From Spinactinospora alkalitolerans (GTDB lineage Bacteria; Actinomycetota; Actinomycetes; Streptosporangiales; Streptosporangiaceae): a stretch of 64,000 nt of DNA. Each line of letters begins with the position of its first letter. The stretch's first letter is position 1. The stretch lies in contig NZ_JACCCC010000001.1 in assembly GCF_013408795.1 (NCBI RefSeq), forward strand, positions 4,278,001-4,342,000, read 5' to 3'. Under the pieces are notes generated by a model. It did no database searches. It saw only the letters and a program-made list of their open reading frames with translations, and was not told where the DNA came from. Positions 7,920 through 17,134 of the stretch are shown piece by piece. A program made the position numbers and the translations under genes.

Positions 7920-8157
7920 TCGTCCTGCTTCGCCACGTTCGCCTTCCCGCTGCCACAGACAATCCTCGACATCTTCGCATCGCTCGCGCGCTATCACCAA
8001 TGTCGGCCCGGGCTACCCGGCGGTAGGGGGCCGGTCGGCCGCCGCGCGCCGCACCGGGGCCGGGGGTTTCGGGCGCCCGGGCCCTCGGCTAGTTTCATAG
8101 GACCCGGTGCGGTACCGCCGCGGCCGGACGGCGCGCCCAGACCTGAGGGAGGCATCC

Positions 8158-8925
8158 ATGTCGTTACTGCCAGGCGCCGAACCGTTCCGGCACGACGGCG
8201 GCTGCGTCGGCGTGGTGCTGTGCCACGGATTCACCGGCAGTCCGCAGTCGATGCGCCCGTGGGCCGACCACCTGGCCGCCGCGGGGCTCAGCGTGGACCT
8301 GCCCCTGCTGCCCGGCCACGGAACCACCTGGCAGGAGATGCGGGCCACCACCTCCGACCAGTGGTTCGCCGCCGTGGAGGAGTCTCTGCTGGGGCTGCGC
8401 GAGTCCTGCGACGAGGTGTTCGCCATGGGGATGTCCCTGGGCGGCTGCCTGGCGCTGCGGCTGGCCGAGGTGCACCCCGACGCCGTGTCGGGCGTGGTAC
8501 TGGTCAACCCCTCCCTCGCCGTGGAGAACAGGCTGCTGCACGCCGCGCGGCTGCTGAAGTGGCTGCTTCCCTCGACCAAGGGACTGGTCAACGACATCAA
8601 GAAGGCCGGAGCCCGCGAAGTGGGCTACGCGCGGGTCCCCACGGCCGCCGCCGCGACACTCCCGAAGCTGTGGACCGCGACCCGGCGCGACCTTCCGTTG
8701 ATCACCGCGCCGATCCTCGCCTACCGAAGTCCCGAGGATCACGTCATCGGCCCGGAGAGTCTGCGTATCCTCACGAGTGGGGCGGTCAACTCCACCGTGA
8801 CCACCCGATCGCTCGACAACAGCTTCCACGTCGCCACCCTGGACAACGACGCGGCCACCGTCTTCGGCGGCAGCCTCGCCTTCGTACGCGACCACAGCAG
8901 GAGCGGGGAAGGATTGGACGCATGA
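8158..8925 (+). CDS. Alpha/beta hydrolase (carboxylesterase / monoacylglycerol lipase type)
   Basis: A 255-residue soluble serine hydrolase of the Est30-like clan. VVLCHGFTGSPQS near residue 19 forms the oxyanion loop, GMSLGG near 88-93 is the nucleophile elbow, and YRSPEDHV and NSFHVATLD near 193 and 221 supply the catalytic Asp and His. Only about 250 residues and no secretion signal are seen, so it should act in the cytoplasm on short or medium acyl esters or monoacylglycerol. The ATG at 8158 follows GAGGGAGG; an in-frame ATG at 8107 has no ribosome site. Its stop overlaps the next start (ATGA), so the two proteins are translationally coupled. Confidence 0.88.
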   Translation: MSLLPGAEPFRHDGGCVGVVLCHGFTGSPQSMRPWADHLAAAGLSVDLPLLPGHGTTWQEMRATTSDQWFAAVEESLLGLRESCDEVFAMGMSLGGCLALRLAEVHPDAVSGVVLVNPSLAVENRLLHAARLLKWLLPSTKGLVNDIKKAGAREVGYARVPTAAAATLPKLWTATRRDLPLITAPILAYRSPEDHVIGPESLRILTSGAVNSTVTTRSLDNSFHVATLDNDAATVFGGSLAFVRDHSRSGEGLDA

Positions 8926-9761
8926 CGCATCGCCGTGGCAACGGCCTGCTCGCGGACGCCTATGTCCCGCTGATCCTGCTGCCCCCGGCCCTGGCCGACA
9001 CCATGCTCGACGCCCTGCGCCGGGCCGGCATCGCCGCCTACGCGGTCCCGCTGGGCGAGGACGTGCCGGCGCTGCGCGACGCGCCCATGGAGGACCCTCC
9101 CGCCGACCACCTCTACGTCGACGCCAACGAGCGGCGCTCCGCCGAGGAGATCCTCCGGTCGGAGCTGCCCGGGCTGGAGGAGCACACCATCGAGGTCGGC
9201 GGCCAGGAGCCGGCCGGGGCCGCCGAGAACACCGAACCGATGGCGCCGACCGATCCCGCGGCGCGCGAGACCGCTCCCGCGGGCGGTTCCGGCGACGACG
9301 AGGTCTGGGCCGACCTGGTGGCGCGCTTCTACGAGTCCGGCGACCGCGACAGCGCGTGGCCCGACGCCGAGAACGTCTCGGCCGGGAGGCTCGACGACCG
9401 CCTTGACCTGGAAGACCTCGACGCCACCGACGAACTCGACCCGCCGGGTTCCGTTGCGGAGGACCGGGAGGGGCACCCGGCCGGTGCGGAGCGCCGCGCC
9501 GAGCTCGACGACGGCGACCACTACATTCCGCCGCCGCCCCCGCCGCTGCCCCGCGGCGACCTGACCAGCAGGCTGGCCTGGGGCGGCCTCTTCGGCGGCC
9601 CCGTCCTCCTGCTCGTGTCCACCCTGCTGGGCCTGCCGGTGCCCGACTGGCTGGCGTTCTGCGCGGTGGCCGGTTTCGTCGCGGGCTTCGTGGTCCTGGT
9701 GATCCGCATGGGCGACCGCCCCCCGCGCGACAGCGGACCCGACGACGGCGCGGTGCTCTAG
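8922..9761 (+). CDS. Acidic single-domain membrane protein of unknown function
   Basis: I do not recognise a family with a known function. The 279-residue product has a soluble N-terminal part (about 1-95) reminiscent of a small DUF-type alpha/beta domain, then a low-complexity Asp/Glu-rich linker (about 95-195). A proline run (PPPPPPLPRGD) precedes two transmembrane helices near residues 217-235 and 240-258 and a short charged tail. The linker and proline run suggest a membrane-tethered scaffold whose N-terminus reaches into the cytoplasm. The ATGA overlap with the hydrolase gene suggests that the two work together, perhaps recruiting the enzyme to the membrane (inference). Confidence 0.75.
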   Translation: MTHRRGNGLLADAYVPLILLPPALADTMLDALRRAGIAAYAVPLGEDVPALRDAPMEDPPADHLYVDANERRSAEEILRSELPGLEEHTIEVGGQEPAGAAENTEPMAPTDPAARETAPAGGSGDDEVWADLVARFYESGDRDSAWPDAENVSAGRLDDRLDLEDLDATDELDPPGSVAEDREGHPAGAERRAELDDGDHYIPPPPPPLPRGDLTSRLAWGGLFGGPVLLLVSTLLGLPVPDWLAFCAVAGFVAGFVVLVIRMGDRPPRDSGPDDGAVL

Positions 9762-10462
9762 GACTCGAAGCCGATCTCGGCGAGGACGGGGCGGTGGTCG
9801 CTGGCCGCGACCGCGTCGCCGTCGGTGACCAGTGCCGTGGGGACGCCCGCGCGCAGCGGTGTGAGCCCCGCTCCGGTGAAGACCGCGTCGATGCGCCTGC
9901 GCGGGCGGCGCGCGGTGAACGTCATCGGCTCGCCCCACGGGGCCTCGGCCGCCGCGTCGCGCAGGTCCGCGGTCAGCAGGCGCCACGCCGGGCCGCCGGG
10001 CTCCTCGTTGACGTCGCCGGCCAGCAGCGGCGGGGCGCCGTGCGCCGCCGCCATCGCGTTCAGCCGGCCCAGGACCTCCGCCGCGTGCTGCAGCCGCGGC
10101 CCCGGGGCCAGGTCCAGGTGGGTGCTCGCCACGGCGATCCGGTGCCCGGACAGCTCGACGACGGCCATCGTCACCGCGCGGACGTGCAGCCCCGGGTAGC
10201 GCCGCAGCACGTGGTGCTCGGTGTGCACGACCTCGGCGTCCGGGCGGACCAGGATCGCCAGCCCGCCCGTCCGGCGACTCACCGCGGCCTTCAGGCGGCA
10301 GTCGCGAGCCAGGGCGCGCCGCCCGGTCCGCCACAGCAGGAGGCGCGGCGCCTCCTGCACGCACACCACGTCGGCGGAGCACGCGGCGATGACTCGGGCG
10401 ACCGCCCGCCGGTCGTCGCGCAGCGAGCGGACGTTGTAGCCGAGCACCCGGATGGTTCCCAC
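9758..10462 (-). CDS. Endonuclease/exonuclease/phosphatase family protein
   Basis: A 234-residue EEP-fold hydrolase. RVLGYNVRSL near the N-terminus carries the metal-ligand Asn, VVCVQEAP the metal Glu, VASTHLDL the catalytic His/Asp strand, LLAGDVNEEP the D-x-N pair, and the C-terminus has ASDHRPVLAEI, the SDH signature. All catalytic positions are intact. There is no signal peptide. Substrate could be DNA, RNA, inositol phosphate or a lipid. The GTG at 10462 is preferred: an AT-containing TACCAC box ends 6 nt upstream and homology starts there. The in-frame extension further upstream runs through a dispersed repeat and is unlikely to be translated. The 3' end overlaps the convergent membrane-protein gene by 4 bp. 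Confidence 0.82.
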   Translation of the reverse strand: MGTIRVLGYNVRSLRDDRRAVARVIAACSADVVCVQEAPRLLLWRTGRRALARDCRLKAAVSRRTGGLAILVRPDAEVVHTEHHVLRRYPGLHVRAVTMAVVELSGHRIAVASTHLDLAPGPRLQHAAEVLGRLNAMAAAHGAPPLLAGDVNEEPGGPAWRLLTADLRDAAAEAPWGEPMTFTARRPRRRIDAVFTGAGLTPLRAGVPTALVTDGDAVAASDHRPVLAEIGFES

Positions 10463-10522
10463 GCCGTGGTGGTACCCGCCCGCGACGCCCGGCCCGCCCG
10501 CCCGCGAGCGGGCGGTCGGTCG

Positions 10523-10651
10523 GACCCAATGCCGTGAAGTCAAGGCCCGGAAGCAGATGCCAACCGGTGTCCCACAGGTCTCCCTGTGGGCGGGCAGAGC
10601 CGCCAAGGCCGACGACAGCCTTGTTTCGCAGACTCCGGCCGAGGGAGCCCT
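10523..10651 (-). repeat. Dispersed structured repeat, family A/B, copy A
   Basis: This 129-bp intergenic element is about three-quarters identical to 23447-23575, with only single-base indels. Read on the minus strand it lies 55 nt downstream of the glucokinase stop. The same strand forms a perfect 8-bp hairpin (10571-10590) with a GAGA loop, a GNRA-type tetraloop. Confidence 0.85.
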
Positions 10652-10706
10652 GGCCCCAAGCCGCCTCGGCACATATTGCGCAGTGCCCGACCGAACGGCA
10701 TTGCGG

Positions 10707-11657
10707 CTAGACCCGCGCCAGATCGGCCGCGCCGACGATCCCGGCCTGGGAGCCGAGCTCCGCGGCGCGGATGTCGGCGAATGCGCGCACGGTCCGGCCG
10801 GTGACGTACCGGGCGAAGGACTCGCGGACGGGCCCGAGGAGGATCTCCCCGGCCTCGGAGACGCCGCCGCCGATGACGAAGCGCTCGGGGTCCAGGATCG
10901 CGGCGAGGTCGGCCAGGCCCTGGCCGACCCAGCCGCCCACGATGCGGAAGCACTCCAGCGCGGCGGCGTCGCCCTCGACCGCCGCCTGGGTGATCTCCTG
11001 GCCCTGGATCCGCTCGGGATCGCCCTCGGCCAGTTTGAGCAGGCGCTCGGCCCGCTTCGGCTCGGTCTTGGCGAGGTCCTGGGCCTCGGCCACCAGCGCC
11101 CGGCCGCTGGCGTACTGCTCCCAGCAGCCCCGGTTGCCGCAGCCGCACCGGCGCCCGTCGGGGACGAGCCGGTAGTGCCCGACCTCGGCCGCGACGCCGT
11201 ACCGGCCGCGCAGGAGCGCGCCGTCGACGATCACGCCGCCGCCGATGCCGGTGCCCAGCGTCACGCAGGTGACGTGTTCGGCGCCCCGGCCGGCGCCGAA
11301 CCGGGCCTCGCCCCAGGCCGCGGCGTTGGCGTCGTTCTCGATCACCACCGGCAGGTCGATCCGCCGCTGGATGCGCTCCTTGAGCGGCTCGTCGCGCAGG
11401 GCCAGGTTGGGGGCGAACACGACGGTGGCGCGGTCCTGGTGGACGAAGCCGGCGGTGCCCACGCCGACGCCGTCGACGGCGCCCTGCGGGTGGTGGGCGA
11501 GCAGTTCCTCGATGGCGTCGCCGACCACGTCGGCGATGGCGTCGCTGTTCTTGGCGGGGGTGGAGTGCTTGACCTTCTCCAGGATCCGGCCATCAGTGTC
11601 GACGACGCCTGCGGCGACCTTGGTGCCGCCGATGTCCACGCCGATGGTCAACCGCAT
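10707..11657 (-). CDS. glkA: ROK-family glucokinase
   Basis: It phosphorylates glucose; in Streptomyces the orthologue GlkA also mediates carbon catabolite repression. The 316 residues begin MRLTIGVDIGGTKVAAG (ATP phosphate loop DIGGTK). ENDANAAAWGE holds the catalytic Asp, LGTGIGGGVIVDG follows, and EVGHYRLVPDGRRCGCGNRGCWEQ contains the ROK zinc-binding His and CxCGxxGCxE cysteines. No N-terminal HTH is present, so it is an enzyme rather than a ROK repressor. The ATG at 11657 follows AAGGAG; the longer frame from 11726 lacks support. It follows the DUF5304-like gene on the same strand, the arrangement known from Streptomyces. Confidence 0.93.
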   Translation of the reverse strand: MRLTIGVDIGGTKVAAGVVDTDGRILEKVKHSTPAKNSDAIADVVGDAIEELLAHHPQGAVDGVGVGTAGFVHQDRATVVFAPNLALRDEPLKERIQRRIDLPVVIENDANAAAWGEARFGAGRGAEHVTCVTLGTGIGGGVIVDGALLRGRYGVAAEVGHYRLVPDGRRCGCGNRGCWEQYASGRALVAEAQDLAKTEPKRAERLLKLAEGDPERIQGQEITQAAVEGDAAALECFRIVGGWVGQGLADLAAILDPERFVIGGGVSEAGEILLGPVRESFARYVTGRTVRAFADIRAAELGSQAGIVGAADLARV

Positions 11658-11730
11658 GGACGGCTCCTTTTCACCTCGGGCTCCGGTGCGGCCTCTCAGG
11701 ACCGCACCGGGCTGTGCTGGGGGCATCGAA

Positions 11731-11755
11731 TGGAGTAAACCATTGGATTAAACCA
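11731..11755. promoter_or_regulatory. Tandem direct repeat in glucokinase promoter region
   Basis: TGGAGTAAACCA (11731-11742) and TGGATTAAACCA (11744-11755) differ at one base and have a 13-bp period. Each unit also carries TGG...CCA ends. They lie between the glucokinase gene and the upstream DUF5304-like gene, about 75-100 bp before the glucokinase start. They are a plausible paired operator or -10 duplication in this AT-richer spot. The cognate regulator is unknown. Confidence 0.4.
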
Positions 11756-11774
11756 GCGCCGCCCGCCGAGGGGG

Positions 11775-12167
11775 TCAGTCGGCCCGGGGGATGGCGGGCG
11801 GCGGGCCGTCGGAGCCGCCGTCGCGCCGCTGCTGCTCGGCCTGCCTGCGGGAGCGTTCGACGACGCCCCACGCCTCGCCCAGCGCGCCGAACAGCACCGA
11901 TCCCGCCCTGCCGATGTGCTCGGCCACCTGGGGTCCGGCCGTGCGCACGATGCCGATCATCTGGTCGAGGGCCGGCTCCTCGCGCCCGGGAGCCTCCTTG
12001 ACGGCCTCCTCCCACACGTCACCCTTGCGCTGCGGCTGGGAGGTCGCGCCGGAGACCCCGCGCCGCACGCCGGCGATGATCAGCTTGCGCTGCAGCGCGT
12101 CGACCAGCCGGAGGGCGTCGTCGATGATGTCGGAGGAACCCGCGGGGTCGCGATTGGGCTGTGCCAT
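11775..12167 (-). CDS. DUF5304-like protein upstream of glucokinase
   Basis: A 130-residue soluble protein. A helical segment (DIIDDALRLVDALQRKLIIAGVRRG) opens the conserved part, a polar linker follows, and a second helical block (LDQMIGIVRTAGPQVAEHIGRAGSVLFGALGEAWGVVE) precedes a charged Gln/Arg tail. It resembles the Streptomyces protein next to glkA (SCO2127 type) that has been linked to glucose use and catabolite repression; I rely on position and helix pattern for this. The ATG at 12167 has AGGCAGG upstream; a GTG two codons earlier is the alternative. It is co-directional with glkA and 117 bp away. Confidence 0.65.
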   Translation of the reverse strand: MAQPNRDPAGSSDIIDDALRLVDALQRKLIIAGVRRGVSGATSQPQRKGDVWEEAVKEAPGREEPALDQMIGIVRTAGPQVAEHIGRAGSVLFGALGEAWGVVERSRRQAEQQRRDGGSDGPPPAIPRAD

Positions 12168-12527
12168 GGTCACCTGCCTGTTCGTCGGTCTCCTGCCACG
12201 TTAGCCGGACGGCCGCGGTCGCGGCCGCGCCGCGGCGGGGAAACCAGGGACATCCCGGAGGCGGTTTCAGGGCCGGGCGCCCCGCCGGACGGCCCCCTGA
12301 TTGGGACCGGCGCCGCGAAACCGGCATACTGGGCGTCCGCCGCCGCGCAGGAGCGGGGCGCCGGCGGACGGGAGCACGCCGCCCCACCTGGGTGGCTGTA
12401 ACCCGGTTTCCATCAAGCCCGGGTCACCATCACATACCGAATTAGAACCTGTTCTACCGACCGGTAGCAAAACTTGTTACCGTCCTCACGTCCCCTCGTA
12501 GAACCCCGTATCGCAGGAGTTGAGCCC
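12168..12527. other. Divergent intergenic region between DUF5304-like gene and fadD
   Basis: This 360-bp stretch between divergent starts is expected to hold both promoters. The fadD-proximal part (12430-12480) is markedly AT-richer and carries the palindrome listed separately. The rest is GC-rich and shows no gene. Confidence 0.6.
12454..12467. promoter_or_regulatory. TetR-type palindrome upstream of fadD
   Basis: CTACCGACCGGTAG has 6-bp perfect arms around a 2-bp centre. It lies 60 bp before the fadD GTG within an AT-rich patch that also holds AACTTGTTACCG. ACCGACCGGT-type palindromes are used by several TetR-family fatty-acid regulators, which fits the target gene. The regulator itself is not in the window. 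Confidence 0.5.
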
Positions 12528-14324
<1,797 letters not shown>

Positions 14325-14337
14325 GCCCCCCCCCACT

Positions 14338-14363
14338 CCCCCCGGCCGGTGGCGGCCGGGGGG
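14338..14363. terminator. Hairpin between convergent fadD and pimB
   Basis: 10-bp arms (14338-14347 and 14354-14363) pair across a 6-nt loop. A second GC hairpin follows and overlaps the pimB stop codon. Together they can end transcription from both sides. Confidence 0.65.
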
Positions 14364-14378
14364 ACGGCCGGCCGGTGG

Positions 14379-15536
14379 CTACCGGCCGGTCAGCAGGTCG
14401 TCCAGACGGCGCGACATCTGCTCCCGGCTCCACCGGCGCCGCACCCACGCGCGGCCGCGTTCGCCCATCTCCCGGGCTGCGGCGGGCTCGCGCAGCAGCC
14501 CGATGACGCGCCGGGCCGTCGGGCCGGGGACGCCGCCGTCCACGACGTGGCCCGTCTCGCCCTCCAGGACCGCGTCCGGGGCGCCGCCGGAGTTGCCGGC
14601 GACCACCGGCAGGCCGGTCGCCGACGCCTCCAGGTAGACGATGCCCAGCCCCTCCACGTCCAGGCCGCCGTTGCGGGTGCGGCACGGCATCGCGAACACG
14701 TCGCCGGCGTCGTAGTGCGCCGGGAGCTCCTCCCAGGGCACCGAACCGGTGAAGCGCACCGACGCGCCCACCCCTTGCTCCCGAGCCATGGCCTCCAGCC
14801 TGGAGCGGTACGGCCCGCCCCCGACCAGCAGCAGCACCGCCTCGGGCACGTCGGCCAGCACCCGCGGCCACGCGCGCAGCAGCGTGTCCTGGCCCTTGCG
14901 CGGCACCAGCCGCGAGACGCACACGACGACCGGGCGATCGCCCAGCCCGTGCCGTTCGCGGATCAGGTCCCCTCCCGCTCCGGGCCGGAAGCGGTCCGGG
15001 TCCACGCCCGGCGCCAGGTGCCGCATCCGGGCGGCGGCCCGCGGCGTCAGGGCTCGGGCCAGCCGCTCGCGGGTGTAGTCCCCCAAGTAGGTGACGGTGT
15101 CGGTCTGCTCACCGATCCGGCGCAGCAGCGACCGCGCCCCCGGCAGCATCGCCCAGCCGGCCTCGTGGCCGTGCGTGAGGGCCACGAGGCGCTCGGCCCC
15201 GGCCCGGCGCAGGCCCCCGGCCAGCAGACCCAGCGGCGCCGCGGCGCCGAACAGCACCGAGTCGCACTCCTCCAGCCGGGCGATCGCGCGGGCCCGCCGC
15301 GCAACGGCCGGGGTGGGCAGCAGCACCGACGTCCGCTCCCGGACGACCGGGAACGGCAGGTCCAGGTCGAAGGCCTCCGGGTCGCGCCACGAGCGCGCGC
15401 CGGGGCGCCGCGGCGGGGACGAGCAGTAGACGACCACGGAGTCGGCCGGGCGCCCCAGCGCGAGCGCGTGCACGAACGCCTGGATGCCCCCGGGTCGGGG
15501 CGGGAAGTCGTTGGTGATGATCAGAGTGCGGGACAC
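14379..15536 (-). CDS. pimB: PimB-type GT4 mannosyltransferase
   Basis: A 385-residue GT-B glycosyltransferase. The N-terminus TNDFPPRPGGIQ is the classic GT4 start. VSRLVPRKGQDTLLRAW near 205 is the nucleotide-sugar domain entry, and the E-x7-E signature appears as EGLGIVYLEASATGLPVVAG near 300. PimB' adds the second mannose to phosphatidylinositol monomannoside on the inner membrane face, using GDP-mannose. Assignment rests on the sequence and on its place beside fadD and an NlpC/P60 gene, as with Rv2188c. A TAGAAT -10 box ends 7 nt before the GTG, so the transcript is probably leaderless. Confidence 0.85.
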   Translation of the reverse strand: MSRTLIITNDFPPRPGGIQAFVHALALGRPADSVVVYCSSPPRRPGARSWRDPEAFDLDLPFPVVRERTSVLLPTPAVARRARAIARLEECDSVLFGAAAPLGLLAGGLRRAGAERLVALTHGHEAGWAMLPGARSLLRRIGEQTDTVTYLGDYTRERLARALTPRAAARMRHLAPGVDPDRFRPGAGGDLIRERHGLGDRPVVVCVSRLVPRKGQDTLLRAWPRVLADVPEAVLLLVGGGPYRSRLEAMAREQGVGASVRFTGSVPWEELPAHYDAGDVFAMPCRTRNGGLDVEGLGIVYLEASATGLPVVAGNSGGAPDAVLEGETGHVVDGGVPGPTARRVIGLLREPAAAREMGERGRAWVRRRWSREQMSRRLDDLLTGR

Positions 15537-15554
15537 GGCCCAGATTCTAGGGGC

Positions 15555-15617
15555 GCCGGTCTTGGCCCCGTCGGCACCGGACCGCGGCGGGCGGGGTGCG
15601 GCGGCGCCAAGACCGGC
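15555..15617. terminator. Long-loop hairpin between NlpC/P60 gene and pimB
   Basis: Perfect 12-bp arms (GCCGGTCTTGGC and its complement, 15555-15566 and 15606-15617) enclose a 39-nt GC-rich loop. It begins 9 nt after the 3' end of the NlpC/P60 gene. It is close to the pimB start, so it may separate the two transcripts. Confidence 0.5.
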
Positions 15618-15625
15618 GGGAGCCG

Positions 15626-16651
15626 CTACGGCCGGACGCCGCCGACGAAGTTGCTGCGGTAGTAGTCGTTGAGCGTGACCTCGCCGATGGGCTTGGACGA
15701 CGTCGAGGCGTGCACCATCTTGCCGTTGCCCGCGTACATGCCGACGTGCGTCGGCGCGGCGCTGTCGTAGAAGAACAGCAGGTCGCCCGGCTGCATCTGG
15801 TCCCAGGAGATGCGCTGGCCCGCGTTGAACTGCTGCTGGGAGGTCCGCGGCAGGCTGACGCCGGCCTGGGACCAGGCGGCCTGGGTCAGGCCGGAGCAGT
15901 CGTAGCCGTCGGGGCCGGTGCCGCCCCAGACGTAGGGCTTGCCGATCTGGGCGTAGGCGAAGTCGAGCGCGACGCGCGCGTTACCGGAGGCCGGACCGGT
16001 GTAGGAGCCGCCGCCCGAGGAGTCGCCGTCCGCGGAGCCGACGCCTGAGGTGGCGGCTGCCTGCTCCTCGGCGGTCAGCTCGTCGAGGAGCTCCTGCTGC
16101 TCCTCGATCCTGGCCTCGCCGTCCTCCTGGGCCTGCTCGGCCTCCTCCAGCTTGTCGGCGGCCTCCTGCTCGGTCTGCTCGGCCTCCCCCTGGAGCCTTT
16201 CGAGCTTGTCCTTCTGCTCGGAGTACTGCTCGAGGCTCTCCTCCTGGTTGCTGGAGAGGTAGCCGAGGTCGGCCGCCTGGCGGAGCGTGTCCTCGGGGCC
16301 CGCGGAGCCGAGGAGGTAGGCCGGCGAGGTGTAGTCGGTACCGCTGTAGGCGGCGGTCGCCAGCATCCGGACCTGGCCGCGCAGGGAACCGAGGTCCTCC
16401 TCGGCCTCCTCGAGGTCCTCCTCGATCTCCTTGAGCTTCTTCTTCGCGGCGTCGTGGTCCTGCTTGGCCTGGTTGTAGGTCTCGTTCAGCTCGGAGAACT
16501 CGCGTTCGAGGCTCTCGATCTCGTCCTGCACCTCGTCGGCGGAGGGGTCGGCGTAGGCGACGCCCGGCGACAGGACGAGGGCGCCCGCGGCGATGAAGCC
16601 CACGGCGGCCAGATGACGGCGATACGAGCCACGATCATGGCGTTTATCCAC
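15626..16651 (-). CDS. Secreted NlpC/P60 peptidoglycan hydrolase (first paralogue)
   Basis: A 341-residue exported cell-wall hydrolase of the RipA/Rv2190c type. The signal peptide has a basic n-region (KRHDRGSYRRH), a hydrophobic core and a cleavage site near AYA/DP. A long Glu/Lys coiled coil (about 40-215), a Gly/Ser linker, and the NlpC/P60 catalytic domain (about 230-341) follow. Catalytic residues are Cys in YDCSGLTQ and His in PTHVGMYAG, with an HAS third position. GTG 16651 is chosen over ATG 16675 because GAGAAAGG precedes it and the upstream ATG falls inside the probable riboswitch. It would cleave D-iGlu-mesoDAP bonds during division or growth. Confidence 0.88.
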   Translation of the reverse strand: MDKRHDRGSYRRHLAAVGFIAAGALVLSPGVAYADPSADEVQDEIESLEREFSELNETYNQAKQDHDAAKKKLKEIEEDLEEAEEDLGSLRGQVRMLATAAYSGTDYTSPAYLLGSAGPEDTLRQAADLGYLSSNQEESLEQYSEQKDKLERLQGEAEQTEQEAADKLEEAEQAQEDGEARIEEQQELLDELTAEEQAAATSGVGSADGDSSGGGSYTGPASGNARVALDFAYAQIGKPYVWGGTGPDGYDCSGLTQAAWSQAGVSLPRTSQQQFNAGQRISWDQMQPGDLLFFYDSAAPTHVGMYAGNGKMVHASTSSKPIGEVTLNDYYRSNFVGGVRP

Positions 16652-16661
16652 GGTTGTGGCG

Positions 16662-16912
16662 CACCTTTCTCCCATGGTCCGCCTACCGGAGCGGCCGTGC
16701 GGGACGAGGGCGCGTCGGCGCCCCGCCGCGGCACGACGGGGGGTGCTGGTTCGCACACGAGGCCACCGTGCGCCACAGCCTGATGAGGGGGCGGCGTGCG
16801 CGGGTGGCTCCCCGGTCTCCGCGCGCCGGTGATGAGGGTCGCGTCGCGGAGTTCGGCGGGAGCTGGTCGCCGCCATCCTGGTGATGGCGAGAACGACGAC
16901 CTCACTCGGCGT
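16662..16912 (-). promoter_or_regulatory. Probable c-di-AMP (ydaO/yuaA) riboswitch leader
   Basis: On the minus strand, the leader contains CCGCCGAACTCCGCG, a partner CGCGGAG, then ACCGGGGAGCCACC and, near the 3' end, CCGGTAGGCGG shortly before the ribosome site. This succession resembles actinobacterial ydaO elements, which commonly precede NlpC/P60 and Rpf genes. The usual GGGGTGAA and CCCGAACCCG blocks are not clear, so boundaries and identity are approximate. Confidence 0.5.
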
Positions 16913-17094
16913 CGAACCCTAGTGCATCACGGACACCGATCTCAACGTATTCGTTACCTTCCCCCGAGATCCCCGCGAGGCTCGCGAATGCCGCAAAAGG
17001 GGCGGGCGAAACGGCGATCGCCGCCCGAGACGCGGTGTCCACCCGCGGCTCGGACGGCGATGGCCCGGAACTCCATATGGGGTATCGCACCGGG

Positions 17095-17120
17095 GAGGCG
17101 CGGCTGACCGCCGCGCCCTC
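17095..17120. terminator. Hairpin after second NlpC/P60 gene
   Basis: GGCGCGGC (17097-17104) pairs with GCCGCGCC (17110-17117) across 5 nt, with partly pairing flanks. It begins 14 nt past the 3' end of the minus-strand gene at 17135 and precedes the promoter of the first paralogue. Confidence 0.45.
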
Positions 17121-17134
17121 CGTGCGGGCGACGG

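Noticed and set aside
7889-7920. CRISPR array at 7.9 kb
   Set aside because: Only one repeat-like unit; no second unit within 100 bp.
10463-10672. N-terminal extension of the EEP-family protein
   Set aside because: The extension translates the dispersed repeat A/B and intergenic DNA; family homology begins at GTG 10462.
16676-16876. Longer N-terminus of the first NlpC/P60 protein
   Set aside because: It would run through the riboswitch-like leader and place the signal peptide about 75 residues inside the protein.
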